A stretch of DNA of 64,000 nt from Microvirga flocculans ATCC BAA-817. Lineage in GTDB: Bacteria > Pseudomonadota > Alphaproteobacteria > Rhizobiales > Beijerinckiaceae. The stretch spans positions 1-64,000 of the forward strand of contig NZ_JAEA01000013.1 of NCBI RefSeq assembly GCF_000518665.1, given 5' to 3'. A program made the position numbers and the translations under genes. Under the pieces are notes generated by a model. It did not search any database. It saw nothing but the letters and a program-made list of their open reading frames with translations, and was not told the origin of the DNA. This document shows positions 24,558 to 34,305 of this stretch, in pieces (position 1 is the first letter of the stretch; each line of letters opens with the position of its first letter).

Positions 24558-26058
24558 TATCGGTCTCACGCTCCCCAAGAAGCGAGGCGCGTTGGCCGCC
24601 GAAGGTTGGCACGCCCGTCAACACGCCCCGGAATTGCTCCAGCGGCGGACCAACGCGCAACCCCTGGCTATCGATCCGGAACTCGCGGATCGTGTCCTCA
24701 TGCGCACCGGTGCGCCGCTTCACCACCGACAAGGCGCGCCGGATACGCCCGTCGGCCTCAAAGAAGCGCAGCAGCACCACGGCATCGCTCAGATAGGTCA
24801 GGTCGATCGGTGAGATCATTGGGCCGACCATCCCGTGCTGCGCCAGGATCAGGATCGTCACCACGCCTTGCTGGTTCAGATAGGTGAGCAGCTCGTGCAT
24901 CTGGAGCACGATGAAGGGCTGCTCCGGCATGGCGTTCAGGTAGCCGGTCAAGCTGTCGATCAGGACGACCTTCGCCTCACCCTGCTCGACGGCGTCCCGA
25001 ACCCGTCCTGCGAATTCACCGGGTGAGACGTCCGCCGGGTCGATCTGCTCGATGTGCAGCCGCCCGGCTTCCACATGAGGCATCAGGTCGAAGCCGACGC
25101 CCTTCGCCCTCTGCATGAGAATACCGGTGGTCTCGTCGAAGCTGATCATCAGGCCGGGTTCGCCCCGTTCGAGGGCGGCCCAGAGATAGCCGAGGGCCAA
25201 TGTGGACTTGCCCGCGCCCGAAGGGCCGACGACAAGGGTGCTCGTCCCGCGGCTCAAGCCTCCGCCAAGGATGGTGTCGAGTTCGTCGATGCCGCTCGGT
25301 ATCGCCTCGAAGGCGAAGGAGCTGTGATGATCGGCCGCCACCAGGCGGGGGAAGATCCGAAGGCCGCCGCGCTGGATAACGAAATCGTGATACCCGCCCC
25401 GGAATGCCGTGCCTCGCATCTTCGTCACCGTGAGACGGCGCCGCTCCGCCCCGTAGGCTGGAACGACCTGCTCGAGACGGATGACCGCATGACTGATCGA
25501 GTGCAGATTGAGGTCATCCTGCTCTGAGGTCAGGTCGTCGAGCATCAGGACGGTCGCGTCGTTGAGCAGAAAGTAGCTCTTCAAGGCCAGAACCTGCCGC
25601 CGGTAGCGCAGCGAGCCTTGGGACAGAAGCCGGATTTCCGAGAGCGAGTCGAACACGACCCGGCTTGGCCTGACCCGCTCGATCTCCGCCAGCGCCATGC
25701 GGACCGTCTCTCCGAGTTCCAGATCGGAAGAGTGGACAAGGCTCTGCTGCTGGTGCGGGTCTAGGCTCAGTTCCGGCGGCACCAGCTCGAAAATCTCGAC
25801 ACCGTCGAGAGACCAACCGTGGCGTGACGCTACGGACAGAAGCTCTCGCCTGCTCTCGGACAAGGTAATGTAGAGGCAACGCTCCCCCTGCTTCGCGCCA
25901 TCGAGGAGAAATTGCATCCCCAGGGTCGTCTTGCCGGAGCCCGGCCGCCCTTCGATCAGGTGAGCACGGTTGGCGGCGTAGCCGCCGGCCAGGATGCCAT
26001 CGAGGCCGGGAACGCCGGTCGGGACCGGTGCGGCGTCGGTATGCGACGGAATCGTCAT
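24541..26058 (-). CDS. KaiC-like double RecA-domain ATPase
   Basis: The 505-residue protein has two tandem KaiC domains. The first starts at residue 12 (TGVPGLDGILAGGY) with Walker A EGRPGSGKTTL and Walker B VVFDSLSEIRLL; the second starts near 250 (SGIDELDTILGGGL) with Walker A GPSGAGKSTL and VVLIDSLTGYLNAM. Non-cyanobacterial KaiC homologues often pair with a histidine kinase, and the overlapping HWE kinase downstream fits that. There are no kaiA or kaiB genes nearby, so a clock role is not implied; stress or redox signalling is more likely. Start ATG 26058 (MTIPSHTD) is chosen over an upstream in-frame codon. Confidence 0.92.
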   Translation of the reverse strand: MTIPSHTDAAPVPTGVPGLDGILAGGYAANRAHLIEGRPGSGKTTLGMQFLLDGAKQGERCLYITLSESRRELLSVASRHGWSLDGVEIFELVPPELSLDPHQQQSLVHSSDLELGETVRMALAEIERVRPSRVVFDSLSEIRLLSQGSLRYRRQVLALKSYFLLNDATVLMLDDLTSEQDDLNLHSISHAVIRLEQVVPAYGAERRRLTVTKMRGTAFRGGYHDFVIQRGGLRIFPRLVAADHHSSFAFEAIPSGIDELDTILGGGLSRGTSTLVVGPSGAGKSTLALGYLWAALERGEPGLMISFDETTGILMQRAKGVGFDLMPHVEAGRLHIEQIDPADVSPGEFAGRVRDAVEQGEAKVVLIDSLTGYLNAMPEQPFIVLQMHELLTYLNQQGVVTILILAQHGMVGPMISPIDLTYLSDAVVLLRFFEADGRIRRALSVVKRRTGAHEDTIREFRIDSQGLRVGPPLEQFRGVLTGVPTFGGQRASLLGERETDNDSGR

Positions 26059-26218
26059 GCAAGGTCTCAAAAGCTAAGCGGTTTCGGATGAGCCGGCGTC
26101 GGCGCTCAACTCTCATCGCATGACCGGCGCCGACGCCCAGGCCATGGATCTGGTGTATCCCTCATGTAGGGGAATGTGTGTGACCTTGTAGTCAGGAACG
26201 GCGAGCCTGTCTGTCCAC

Positions 26219-26258
26219 ATGTGAACACTTGAACGCGGTTACGTTCACAAATGAACGT
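26219..26258. promoter_or_regulatory. Palindromic operator between kaiC-like and crp/fnr-like genes
   Basis: ACGTTCA-CAAA-TGAACGT (26241-26258) is a perfect 7-bp inverted repeat. A further half-site TGTGAAC (26220-26226) and TTGAACG (26229-26235) lie just upstream, giving four copies of a TGAAC/GTTCA half-site in 40 bp. It sits 50 bp before the ATG of the Crp/Fnr gene in the divergent spacer, where autoregulation by that protein would act. The sequence is not the Fnr consensus. Confidence 0.55.
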
Positions 26259-26306
26259 AAGCTGCCCTGAGGCGTTGGATGGGGCATAAGGAGGGAAAAT
26301 CGCCCG

Positions 26307-27116
26307 ATGCAGCCCACAATCATCTCGCCGCGCCTCAGGGAACGCATTGCCAGCAACAATCTCCTGAGCGCTCTCAAGCCTGAAGACCTGGCAATCGTGG
26401 CGCCTTCGCTTCAAGAATGGGAAGGCGACGCCGGAGCCAGGCTCTACCAGCCCGGGGACGAGGTCAGGTTCGTTTACTTTCCCTGCGGGCCCAGTCTGGT
26501 CTCGTTCGTGGTTGAGCTCGAGGATGGCCTCACCGTTGAGACGGCCCTGATCGGGCGAGAGGGAGCGGTTGGCGGGATCGTGAGCCAGGGACGCCTTCCG
26601 GCCTTTGCCCGCTCCGAAGTCCAGTTCCCGGGTCCATTCCTGCGCCTCTCCACCGCCGATCTGGAAGAATTTGAAACCAGATCGCCGAGCCTGCGGCACC
26701 TGTTTGCCCGCTATGCGGATTGCATGCTGGCACAGGTGTTTCAGTCGGTGGCGTGCAATGCGGTCCACACGATCGAGCAGAGAACGGTGAAATGGCTGCT
26801 GGCGGCCATCGATCGGACCGGGGATCATGACGTCCCTCTGACCCAGGAGCAATTGGCCGCCATGATGGGCGTCGGCCGGAGCTATGTCAGCCGGGTCATC
26901 CAGACCCTGAAGCGCCGGCATCTGCTGGAGACGCGCAGAGGTGGGGTTCGGGTGCGCGATCTGGACCGGTTGGAAGCCTTGTCATGCGGCTGCAACGATG
27001 CCCTGCGCCGGCATTTCGATCAGGTGCTGGCGGGCGTGTATCCTACCCTCGAAGAGAGTTCGGCTCAAAAGGCGGAGGCAGGCGGCAAGCGCCCCGGATC
27101 CAGGATGAAGGCCTGA
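26307..27116 (+). CDS. Crp/Fnr-family transcriptional regulator
   Basis: The 269-residue protein has a cyclic-nucleotide-binding fold at about 15-140 (LYQPGDEVRFVYFPCGPSLVSFVVELEDG; ETALIGREGAVGGI) and a Crp-type winged helix at 155-235 (LTQEQLAAMMGVGRSYVSRVIQTLKRR as recognition region). It lacks the N-terminal Cys cluster of true Fnr and the cAMP-binding RxS signature, so the ligand is unknown. A polar tail of about 35 residues follows. AGGAGGG precedes the ATG, and it is read divergently from the KaiC-HWE pair with a palindrome between them. Confidence 0.92.
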   Translation: MQPTIISPRLRERIASNNLLSALKPEDLAIVAPSLQEWEGDAGARLYQPGDEVRFVYFPCGPSLVSFVVELEDGLTVETALIGREGAVGGIVSQGRLPAFARSEVQFPGPFLRLSTADLEEFETRSPSLRHLFARYADCMLAQVFQSVACNAVHTIEQRTVKWLLAAIDRTGDHDVPLTQEQLAAMMGVGRSYVSRVIQTLKRRHLLETRRGGVRVRDLDRLEALSCGCNDALRRHFDQVLAGVYPTLEESSAQKAEAGGKRPGSRMKA

Positions 27117-27226
27117 GACCCGCGCGGACTGACACAGAGCAATCCGAGTAACTGCCCTCCGAATGATCCAAGCCCATCCTTGAGACGTAGTAGTGCTCGG
27201 CTGTCAGTTCTTGAGGAATGGGGCTC

Positions 27227-27736
27227 ATGATCCGGATCGGACAATTTGGCCTGTTGGGCTTGGTCGTGTGGGCGATGCTTGGGGTGTCATCGGCTGTTGC
27301 GGGCGAATTCTCATTGGAGCGCTACTTCGTCGGCAAGACCTCGGCCGTTGGCAGCTTCAGCGCCATCAATGGCTTCAAACGCTCATTCACCGTCAGTCTC
27401 CGAGGCAAGTGGAACGGTAAGACCCTGACGCTGGTGGAGGACTTCGTGTTCGACGATGGAGAACGCGATCGAAAGACGTGGCGTTTCGAGAAGATCGCAA
27501 AAGACACGTACATTGGGAAACGCGAGGACGTGATCGGCGAAACGACAGTGACGATCAGCGGCAATACGGCCCACTTCAACTATCTCGTGGACCTCGACGC
27601 CAAAAACAAAAGCAACCGCGTACGCTTCTATGACACCATGACGTTGCAGGACGACGGAACGGTGCTGAATACGGCACTTGTGACCAAGTATGGGTTTCCC
27701 GTGGCAACGTCGCGGGTTGAGTTCCGTCGCCCATAA
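27227..27736 (+). CDS. DUF3833-family exported protein
   Basis: The protein has a signal peptide (MIRIGQFGLLGLVVWAMLGVSSAVAG, cleavage near residue 26). A single domain of about 140 residues follows, with the DUF3833 features LERYFVGKTSAVGSF, RSFTVSLRGKWNG, LVEDFVFDDGERDRKTWRF and an ending like TKYGFPVATSRVEF. ATG 27227 fits the GAGGA element better than the ATG three codons earlier. Function is unknown; in other bacteria the family sits beside cyclopropane fatty acid synthase-like and MFS genes, and here an MFS symporter follows after 186 bp, which supports a lipid or envelope role. Confidence 0.85.
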   Translation: MIRIGQFGLLGLVVWAMLGVSSAVAGEFSLERYFVGKTSAVGSFSAINGFKRSFTVSLRGKWNGKTLTLVEDFVFDDGERDRKTWRFEKIAKDTYIGKREDVIGETTVTISGNTAHFNYLVDLDAKNKSNRVRFYDTMTLQDDGTVLNTALVTKYGFPVATSRVEFRRP

Positions 27737-27922
27737 CGAGGTGGCGTCCATCCGTCGAGCCTCAGGTCTTGATCGGGACGAACTGTCTCAAAAGAGATGA
27801 CGTGAACGGTTCGCGGGTGATGCGTTCCGGCAGAAAAAGTCGCTACGGCTCGAGGAGCATCGGTTTGATTCAGGTTACGACTTTTGGCGCCGCAAAACGT
27901 CCGGTGTCGTGGCAGCGGCTCG

Positions 27923-29284
27923 ATGACAGACTCTAAAAGCCGCCTCTCCGGGCAGACCATGCAGCTCCTGTGCTATGCGCTGCCAGCCGTCCCGCTGGCG
28001 GCGCTGGCCTTGCCCCTCTATGTCATCGTTCCGACCTTTTATGTGCAGAATGTCGGTCTTCCCATCGCAATCGTCGGAACGGTTCTTCTGCTCATTCGGT
28101 TGATCGATGCGGCAAGCGATCCGCTCCTGGGCTGGCTCAGCGATCGCGTCTTCGTAAAGTCAGGTCGTCGACGCACGTTCTTCCTGGTGTTTCTGCCGGT
28201 TGTGGCCGTTTCCGCCTTCATGGTCTTCTGGCCGCCGCCAGATGCCGGCATCGGCTATCTTGCCTTTTGGGGAACGTTTCTTTCGCTCGGCTACACAGGA
28301 ATGCTGCTCCCTTATACGGCCTGGGGCGCAGAACTGCGGACTGACTATCGAGGGCGTTCGCTGGTTTCGGCATTCCGTGAAGGAGCAACCCTTGTCGGAA
28401 CGGTGATCGCGGTTGTCTTGCCCTTCGCTGTGGGGCTCGACAAGACAGATGGTTTTCATGGCCTGGCCGCAATTGCCGTTCTGACAATCGTGCTTTTGCC
28501 TTTGACCGGCGTGCTGACCGTCACGACCGTACCGGAGCCGGTCAATCGCTCGACGACCCGGTTGAGCTTGACGAGCAGCCTTCGCTTCTTGGGACGAAAT
28601 AAGCCCTTCATCCGTCTCCTTCTTGCATTCCTGTTCAACAGCTTTGCCAACGCAGTACCGGCAACGCTATTCCTTTATTTTGTCTCGGAGAGACTTGGCG
28701 CAGCCGAACTTCGCGGTCCGTTGCTCCTTCTCTATTTCCTGTGTGGAATCCTTGGTGTGCCTCTGGCCGTTTGGCTCGCGGGGAAAACAGGAAAGCACCG
28801 GACCTGGTGCGCGGCGATGACCATCGCGAGCATCGTGTTCGCCTTCTCGGGATTCCTTGGTGCAGGCGACACTGTTCCGTTCGCGATCGTTTGCGCGGTG
28901 ACGGGGTTTCTTCTCGGCTTCGATGTTGCTCTGCCGCCGGCCATACAGGCCGATGCTATCGATTACGATACCGCACAATCCGGAGATCAGCGCTCGGGAT
29001 TGTATTTCGCCGCTTGGGGTTTGGCGACCAAACTGTCGCTCGCCCTGGGAGTCGGAGTCGTCTTTCCGATCCTTGCCTGGTCCGGCTTCGACACCTCGGG
29101 CGGACAAGCCATACCCGAGAGCGCTCTCGAGACGTTGTCCGTTCTCTATGCCTGGTTTCCCATCCCGGCCAAGGCGGTCGCCATCGCCTTGATGTGGAAC
29201 TTCCCTTTGGGAGAGGATGCGCAACGGGCTTTGCGAGCGCGTATCGACAGCGCTGCTGCGACAGACGCGCATCAAGGGAATTAG
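27923..29284 (+). CDS. MFS transporter of the glycoside-pentoside-hexuronide:cation symporter type
   Basis: Twelve hydrophobic helices are predicted in about 450 residues. The family motif after the second helix is RLIDAASDPLLGWLSDR with the charged GRRRTF turn that follows, as in MelB-type symporters. The second half contains ALPPAIQADAIDYDTAQSGDQRSGLYFAAW, the other conserved GPH segment. The start MTDSKSR (27923) follows the stop of the DUF3833 gene at 186 bp. Substrates of this branch beside DUF3833 are not known, so a sugar substrate should not be assumed. It is convergent with the LysR gene 4 bp away. Confidence 0.88.
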   Translation: MTDSKSRLSGQTMQLLCYALPAVPLAALALPLYVIVPTFYVQNVGLPIAIVGTVLLLIRLIDAASDPLLGWLSDRVFVKSGRRRTFFLVFLPVVAVSAFMVFWPPPDAGIGYLAFWGTFLSLGYTGMLLPYTAWGAELRTDYRGRSLVSAFREGATLVGTVIAVVLPFAVGLDKTDGFHGLAAIAVLTIVLLPLTGVLTVTTVPEPVNRSTTRLSLTSSLRFLGRNKPFIRLLLAFLFNSFANAVPATLFLYFVSERLGAAELRGPLLLLYFLCGILGVPLAVWLAGKTGKHRTWCAAMTIASIVFAFSGFLGAGDTVPFAIVCAVTGFLLGFDVALPPAIQADAIDYDTAQSGDQRSGLYFAAWGLATKLSLALGVGVVFPILAWSGFDTSGGQAIPESALETLSVLYAWFPIPAKAVAIALMWNFPLGEDAQRALRARIDSAAATDAHQGN

Positions 29285-29288
29285 GCGA

Positions 29289-30167
29289 TCAGGCGCCGAC
29301 GTGTGTTCTGAGCACTTCTGTAAGCAGCCCATTTGGAAATCGTCGCGCCAGCGTGACCGCCAGGAAGGTCTCGTGCAACCCGTCGAGCGCGGCGGCTTCC
29401 GTGAGCACGCCGGAGTCCAGTTCGTCGCGCACGACAATCGGCGGAATGACGGCGAGACCCGCGTCCCGGCGCGTCAGAAGTCGCAGCATCGCCATGTCGT
29501 CAGCCTCGGCGGCAATGACGGGCGAAATGCCGAGTCGGGTCGTCAACGCGTCGAATGACGCCCTTAGGGCTGTATTCGCCGCAGGCAGGATGAGCGGCTC
29601 CGTCTGCATCAACTCGGCAAGCGGACGCCTGCGGCTGCCCACGCGCTCCCGCGTTCCGATCAGGCTGACCGGCTGCTCCGCGAGGCGGTGGACGAGCCAG
29701 GGACTCGCGCTGTCGCGTGCGGGCGGGAGGTTCGTCAGCACGACGTCGAGAGAGAGGGCTTCAAGGCCCCTGAGCAGTTCGGCCTGGGAACCGGAGCTGA
29801 GCACCAGCTCGACATCCGGTCGGCCGATGACCGGCTCCAGAAACTGAATCTGAAAATTTCTCGACAACGTTGCCAGGGCGCCCACGCGCAAGGCCCGCCG
29901 GGACCGACCGACATCCTTGAGGGTTGCCGTCAGGTCTTCGGCTGTCCGGAAAATGGCTTCTGCGTGATCGAGAGCAATCCGTCCGGCTTCGGTGAGGATC
30001 AGACCGCGCCCGCGCCGTTCGAAGAGATCGTGGCCGAGCGTCTCCTCGAGCGTCCGGATCTGGGTGGAAAGGGCCGATTGCGACAGGTTCAGGCGTCTGG
30101 CCGCACCCGTCAAAGTTCCCTCGACGGCAACCGCGCGAAAAAGACGGAGGTGGTGAAGATTGAGCAT
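29289..30167 (-). CDS. LysR-type regulator, divergent from dabB-dabA
   Basis: The 292-residue protein begins with the LysR winged helix (LHHLRLFRAVAVEGTLTGAARRLNLSQSALSTQIRTLEE) and continues with a two-lobe effector domain from about residue 90. ATG 30167 is used, as the preceding in-frame codon is TTG. It is divergently read from the DAB genes, across a 106-bp spacer with a T-N11-A-like dyad; LysR genes beside dab operons are common in autotrophs. It most likely activates dabB-dabA under low inorganic carbon; the effector is unknown. Confidence 0.92.
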   Translation of the reverse strand: MLNLHHLRLFRAVAVEGTLTGAARRLNLSQSALSTQIRTLEETLGHDLFERRGRGLILTEAGRIALDHAEAIFRTAEDLTATLKDVGRSRRALRVGALATLSRNFQIQFLEPVIGRPDVELVLSSGSQAELLRGLEALSLDVVLTNLPPARDSASPWLVHRLAEQPVSLIGTRERVGSRRRPLAELMQTEPLILPAANTALRASFDALTTRLGISPVIAAEADDMAMLRLLTRRDAGLAVIPPIVVRDELDSGVLTEAAALDGLHETFLAVTLARRFPNGLLTEVLRTHVGA

Positions 30168-30174
30168 CAATGTG

Positions 30175-30237
30175 TTCTATATAATAGAATGAAATTATGT
30201 AAAATATGTATTTTTATAGAATGTAAGCAAGTTCTAT
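30175..30237. promoter_or_regulatory. LysR operator cluster with TTCTAT/ATAGAA dyads
   Basis: TTCTAT-ATA-ATAGAA at 30175-30189 is a perfect 15-bp palindrome of the LysR T-N11-A kind. The same half-sites recur as ATAGAA (30216-30221) and TTCTAT (30232-30237). The stretch is very AT-rich, unlike the surrounding sequence, and fills the divergent spacer between the LysR gene and dabB. This two-site arrangement suits a LysR tetramer with recognition and activation sites. Confidence 0.7.
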
Positions 30238-30273
30238 CTCCGGGGCAGCGTCACATGCTCCGGAGCTCACCCG

Positions 30274-31836
30274 ATGTTGTTCGGCATTCCGATAGGCCTC
30301 GCAGGCCCCGTCATCCTTGCGTTGGTATCCACGCTCGCGCTTGCCCATCCAGGGCGCCGCCCCGGTCGTCTGCCGCTCCTCGCCGAGATGGCGGCCCTGG
30401 CGGCTCTCGTTGCCGCCATAGCCGGCATCGCCCAGTTCGTCGTGGTCGGCCCGGTCACTGCTGGCATTGGCGAAGGCCCGTGGCTGCTGTCGGCACGGCT
30501 CGACACGATGAGTGCCACGATGATGGCGCTGGTGGCTTTCGTCGGCTGGGTGGTCATCAGGTATTCGCGCAGCTATCTCGACGGAGATGCCCGCGAAGGG
30601 GCGTTCCATGGGCTGATGCTCGCCACCCTTGCCGCCGTCCTCCTCCTCGTGCAGGCGGGCAGCCTCCTTGTTCTCCTCGCCGCGTTCGTGGCGGTCGGGC
30701 TCGGTCTGCGGCAACTCTTGCTGTTCTATCGCGAGCGCGCGGAAGCTCGGCGGGCCGCCGCCAAGTTCACCTTCGTCTGGACATTGGGCGATGTCGCGCT
30801 CCTTGCCGCAGGCCTGCTCCTCTGGGCGATATTCGGCACGGCCGACCTCGCTGGGTTGAAAGCGGCGGCTGCCGGGGGGCTGCCGGCGGCCGGCCATGCG
30901 GCCGTGGCCCTGCTGGTTGTCGCGGCCGCCCTGAAGACCGCTTCCTTCCCGCTGCACGGATGGCTCACCGAGGTGATGGAGGCGCCGACACCCGTTTCGG
31001 CCCTTCTGCATGCCGGCATCATTAACGCCGGCGGCTTCCTGATGATCCGGCTGGCCGATCTCGTGCAGGCGAGTCCCGGCGCGATGGCAGCGCTCGTCAT
31101 GCTCGGCGGATTCACGGCACTTTTCGGCGCGACGGTGATGCTGACGCAAAGCGCGGTCAAGACCGCGCTCGCCTGGTCGACCGTAGCGCAGATGGGGTTC
31201 ATGCTGCTGCAATGCGGCCTCGGGCTGTGGTCGCTCGCGCTGCTGCACATCGTCGCCCATTCGCTTTACAAGGCGCATGCCTTCCTCGCATCCGGCGGCG
31301 CCATCGAAGCCGTCGCAGGCATCCGCCGGCCTGGCCCGGTGGCTGTGCCAGGCCTTGGCGCCGTCGCACGCGCCTTCCTGATCGCCATCGCTCTGTACGG
31401 GGCAATTGCTGCGATGTTCGGATGGTTCATCGAACCGAAGTCGCCTCAGACGCTCGCCCTAGGGGCGATCCTCGTCTTCGGCGTTGCCTATCTGGTCGCG
31501 CAGGGCCTTGCCGATGCCGCCCCCAGCACACTGACGAAACGCACCACGGCGACTGCCGCCGCCGCAGCTTTGGCCTATTTCAGCTTCCACCTGCTCGCCG
31601 ATGCCACATGGGGTCCGTCGCTTCCGGCCGCGCCGATCCCTGGCCCGCTCGAATGGGCGCTCATCGTCCTGGCCCTCCTGTCCTTCGGGCTGGTGGCGGT
31701 GGCCCAGGCGCTGTTCCCGCTCTGGGCGCATCACCCGGCGGCGGCAGGGCTGCGCGTCCACCTGGCCAACGGCCTTTACCTCAACGCCGTTCTGGATCGC
31801 CTCATAGGCGGCTTCCGGGCTGCGAAACCCCTCTGA
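30274..31836 (+). CDS. dabB: DabB, membrane subunit of the inorganic-carbon accumulation complex
   Basis: The 520-residue protein is a NuoL/MrpA-like proton-conducting membrane subunit with about 13 helices. The conserved centre holds KTASFPLHGWLTEVMEAPTPVSALLHAG with the ion-path Lys and His, and a second Lys in KTALAWSTVAQMG. It is much shorter than NuoL and lacks the long lateral helix. No other Complex I gene is present, and a DUF2309 gene follows at once, which defines DabB. It couples ion flow to the CO2-hydrating DabA. It lies downstream of a LysR operator. Confidence 0.92.
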   Translation: MLFGIPIGLAGPVILALVSTLALAHPGRRPGRLPLLAEMAALAALVAAIAGIAQFVVVGPVTAGIGEGPWLLSARLDTMSATMMALVAFVGWVVIRYSRSYLDGDAREGAFHGLMLATLAAVLLLVQAGSLLVLLAAFVAVGLGLRQLLLFYRERAEARRAAAKFTFVWTLGDVALLAAGLLLWAIFGTADLAGLKAAAAGGLPAAGHAAVALLVVAAALKTASFPLHGWLTEVMEAPTPVSALLHAGIINAGGFLMIRLADLVQASPGAMAALVMLGGFTALFGATVMLTQSAVKTALAWSTVAQMGFMLLQCGLGLWSLALLHIVAHSLYKAHAFLASGGAIEAVAGIRRPGPVAVPGLGAVARAFLIAIALYGAIAAMFGWFIEPKSPQTLALGAILVFGVAYLVAQGLADAAPSTLTKRTTATAAAAALAYFSFHLLADATWGPSLPAAPIPGPLEWALIVLALLSFGLVAVAQALFPLWAHHPAAAGLRVHLANGLYLNAVLDRLIGGFRAAKPL

Positions 31837-31851
31837 CATCCGGTGGCTCAA

Positions 31852-34230
31852 ATGTTCGAAAAGCACACACACATCGCCCCGAGCCAGGCCTTGGGGCTGC
31901 TCAAGGCTGCGGAGGCGGCCGCGCGCGCGATCCCGCCGGCTTTTCCCCTTACGTCGACCGTAGCGGTCAACCCCTTCCTCGGCCAGACAGGGGAAGATCT
32001 CGCGACCGCCTCGGCGAGGCTGGCCCGCGTCGCCGGCATCCGGCTGACCCGGCCGCGGGCCGAGTATGCCGCCCTGCTGAAGGCAGGCGCGATCGGCGAA
32101 GCCGATCTAAGCGCTGCGCTCGCCGCATCCTCTTCGTCGAGGAAGCCGACCGATCTTGCCAGCCTAAAGGCATTGCTCGATCAGGAGGGCCCTGAGCCGT
32201 GCGCGTTGCCGACCGTCGCGCACCTTGCCGCCGCGGCGTCGGGTATCGACTGGTCGGCTGTGATCATGCGTTCATTCGGCCTCTGGGCGGCCGGCCATTT
32301 CGACCGTGGACAGGCCCTATGGTCGCCCAATCCGGGCCAGAAGGCCTATGCCGCCTGGCGAGAGTGGGCGACGCATGACCTGACGCCCGAAATCGCCGGC
32401 CTTGCCGGCTTCTGCGCCCATGTCGCTGCGGCGCCCGACACGCCCGAGCGCGCCATTCTGCGGGCAGCGCAGCGGCTGGGCCTCAGCGAGGCGGCAGCCG
32501 AAACCGCCTTCCATCGGTTGCTGGTGGACCTCGGCGGCTGGGCCCAGCACGCCCGCTGGCTGCTTTGGCAGGCGGAACTCGGCAAGGGGTCGGACGAGAC
32601 CATCACCGATCTCCTCGCGATCCGCCTGATCTGGGAGGAGGCGCTGCTGGCCTACGCGCCGGGGATCGCCGTCGCCTGGGCGCAAACGGTCGCCGCCCAC
32701 GCGGCTCCGATCGAGGCCTCCGCCGATCAGGTGGTGGACGCGGTCCTGCAGGAGGCGGCCGAGCGCGCCCACCAGCGCCGCCTGGGCAGTCTGCTGACGG
32801 GCCCGAAGGCGTCTGCCGGCCGGCCGGCTCTCCAGGCCGCGTTCTGCATCGATGTCCGCTCCGAGGTCTACCAGCGGGCGCTCGAAAGCCTCGACCAATC
32901 GATCGAGACGATCGGTTTCGCCGGGTTCTTCGGCCTGCCGCTCGCCCATCGCTCCCACGGGACCGACGAGGTGCAGGCGCATTTGCCCGTTCTGCTCACC
33001 CCCCGCCTGTTCACATGCAGCCATGTCGAGCCGGATGCCGAGCAAGCGGTGCGCATCGCCGCCCGCTCGAAGCGGGCCTGGGGCCGGTTCCGCCAGGCTG
33101 CTGTGTCGTCCTTCGCCTTCGTTGAAGCGGCAGGGCTTGCTTATTGCTGGAAGCTCGTCCGCGATGCCCTCGGCCTCGCATCGAACAAGTCTGCTCCCGA
33201 GCCGAAGCCGCGGATCGAGGGCGGTCTGTCGGCGGAGACGAAGTCTGCCACCGCCGCCGCCGTGCTGAAGGCGATGAGCCTCATGAAGGGTCATGCGCGA
33301 CTCGTTCTTCTCATCGGCCATGGGGCGCGGGCCAACAACAACCCACACCGAAGCGCCTATCATTGCGGCGCCTGCGGCGGCCAGACCGGCGAGATCTCCG
33401 CCCGCGTGCTTGCGCAGCTCCTCAATGATCCCGAGACGCGCGCCGGCCTTCCGGCCCACGGCATCGCGCTTGCGGAGGACACCATCTTCGTCGCCGGTCT
33501 CCACGAAACGACGACCGACGAGGTGACGCTCTATCTCGACGAGCCGATGCCGGAACATGGAGCCGATATCGCGCAGGCGCAGGAGTGGCTCTCACGGGCG
33601 ACGAAGCTCACGCGGATTGAACGCGCGTTGCGGCTTCCAGGCGCAACGGCCGAAAAGGTGCCGGCGCGGGCGACGAACTGGGCGGAAATTCGCCCCGAAT
33701 GGGGGCTCGCCGGCTGCGCGTCCTTCATCGCCGCGCCGCGTGCGGTCACGACCGGACTCGATCTGCAGGGGCGCGCCTTCCTCCATAACTACGACTGGAA
33801 GGGCGACAAGGGCTTTGCGACGCTGGAGCTCATCCTCACGGCTCCTGTCGTGGTCGCAAGTTGGATCAGCCTGCAGTACTACGGCTCGTCATTGGCACCG
33901 GCAGCTTTCGGCGGGGGCAACAAGCTGATCCACAACGTGGTCGGCGGCATCGGCGTGGTGCAGGGCAATGGCGGCATGCTCAGGCCCGGCCTGCCCTGGC
34001 AAACGATCCATGACGGAGAGCGCCTGGTGCACGAGCCCTTGCGCCTGTCGGTTCTGATCGAGGCGCCGCGCGAGGCCGTCGCCGAAATCCTGCTCCGTCA
34101 CGCCGCTGTCAGGGAGCTCTTCGACAACGGCTGGCTTCATCTCCTCATCCTCGAAAATGGCCGGATTGCCGCACGCTATCGGTCCGGGATCGCATGGGAG
34201 GAGTTGGACGATCTGAGGTGCGCGGCATGA
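31852..34230 (+). CDS. dabA: DabA (DUF2309), zinc-dependent CO2-hydrating subunit
   Basis: The protein has the DUF2309 zinc ligands with the known spacing: Cys and Asp in CIDVRSE at about 332-334, His in LIGHGA at about 490, and Cys in HCGACGG at about 505, 15 residues later as in characterised DabA. The fold resembles a beta-carbonic anhydrase site in a membrane-associated protein that hydrates CO2 in one direction. Two starts are possible: GTG 31843 and ATG 31852; the latter has GGTGG 5 bp upstream. It begins 15 bp after dabB. It allows bicarbonate build-up for carboxylases even in a non-autotroph. Confidence 0.94.
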   Translation: MFEKHTHIAPSQALGLLKAAEAAARAIPPAFPLTSTVAVNPFLGQTGEDLATASARLARVAGIRLTRPRAEYAALLKAGAIGEADLSAALAASSSSRKPTDLASLKALLDQEGPEPCALPTVAHLAAAASGIDWSAVIMRSFGLWAAGHFDRGQALWSPNPGQKAYAAWREWATHDLTPEIAGLAGFCAHVAAAPDTPERAILRAAQRLGLSEAAAETAFHRLLVDLGGWAQHARWLLWQAELGKGSDETITDLLAIRLIWEEALLAYAPGIAVAWAQTVAAHAAPIEASADQVVDAVLQEAAERAHQRRLGSLLTGPKASAGRPALQAAFCIDVRSEVYQRALESLDQSIETIGFAGFFGLPLAHRSHGTDEVQAHLPVLLTPRLFTCSHVEPDAEQAVRIAARSKRAWGRFRQAAVSSFAFVEAAGLAYCWKLVRDALGLASNKSAPEPKPRIEGGLSAETKSATAAAVLKAMSLMKGHARLVLLIGHGARANNNPHRSAYHCGACGGQTGEISARVLAQLLNDPETRAGLPAHGIALAEDTIFVAGLHETTTDEVTLYLDEPMPEHGADIAQAQEWLSRATKLTRIERALRLPGATAEKVPARATNWAEIRPEWGLAGCASFIAAPRAVTTGLDLQGRAFLHNYDWKGDKGFATLELILTAPVVVASWISLQYYGSSLAPAAFGGGNKLIHNVVGGIGVVQGNGGMLRPGLPWQTIHDGERLVHEPLRLSVLIEAPREAVAEILLRHAAVRELFDNGWLHLLILENGRIAARYRSGIAWEELDDLRCAA

Positions 34231-34305
34231 CCCTGTCGCGGCTAAAGGCCCTCGTGACTATGCACGGCAAGGCGGCAGTTGCGACGCAATGCGGAAATCT
34301 GTTCC

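Noticed and set aside
26106..26921. Long minus-strand frame under the Crp/Fnr gene
   Set aside because: It is the antisense shadow of a clearly recognised Crp/Fnr protein, has no ribosome site and gives a low-complexity translation.
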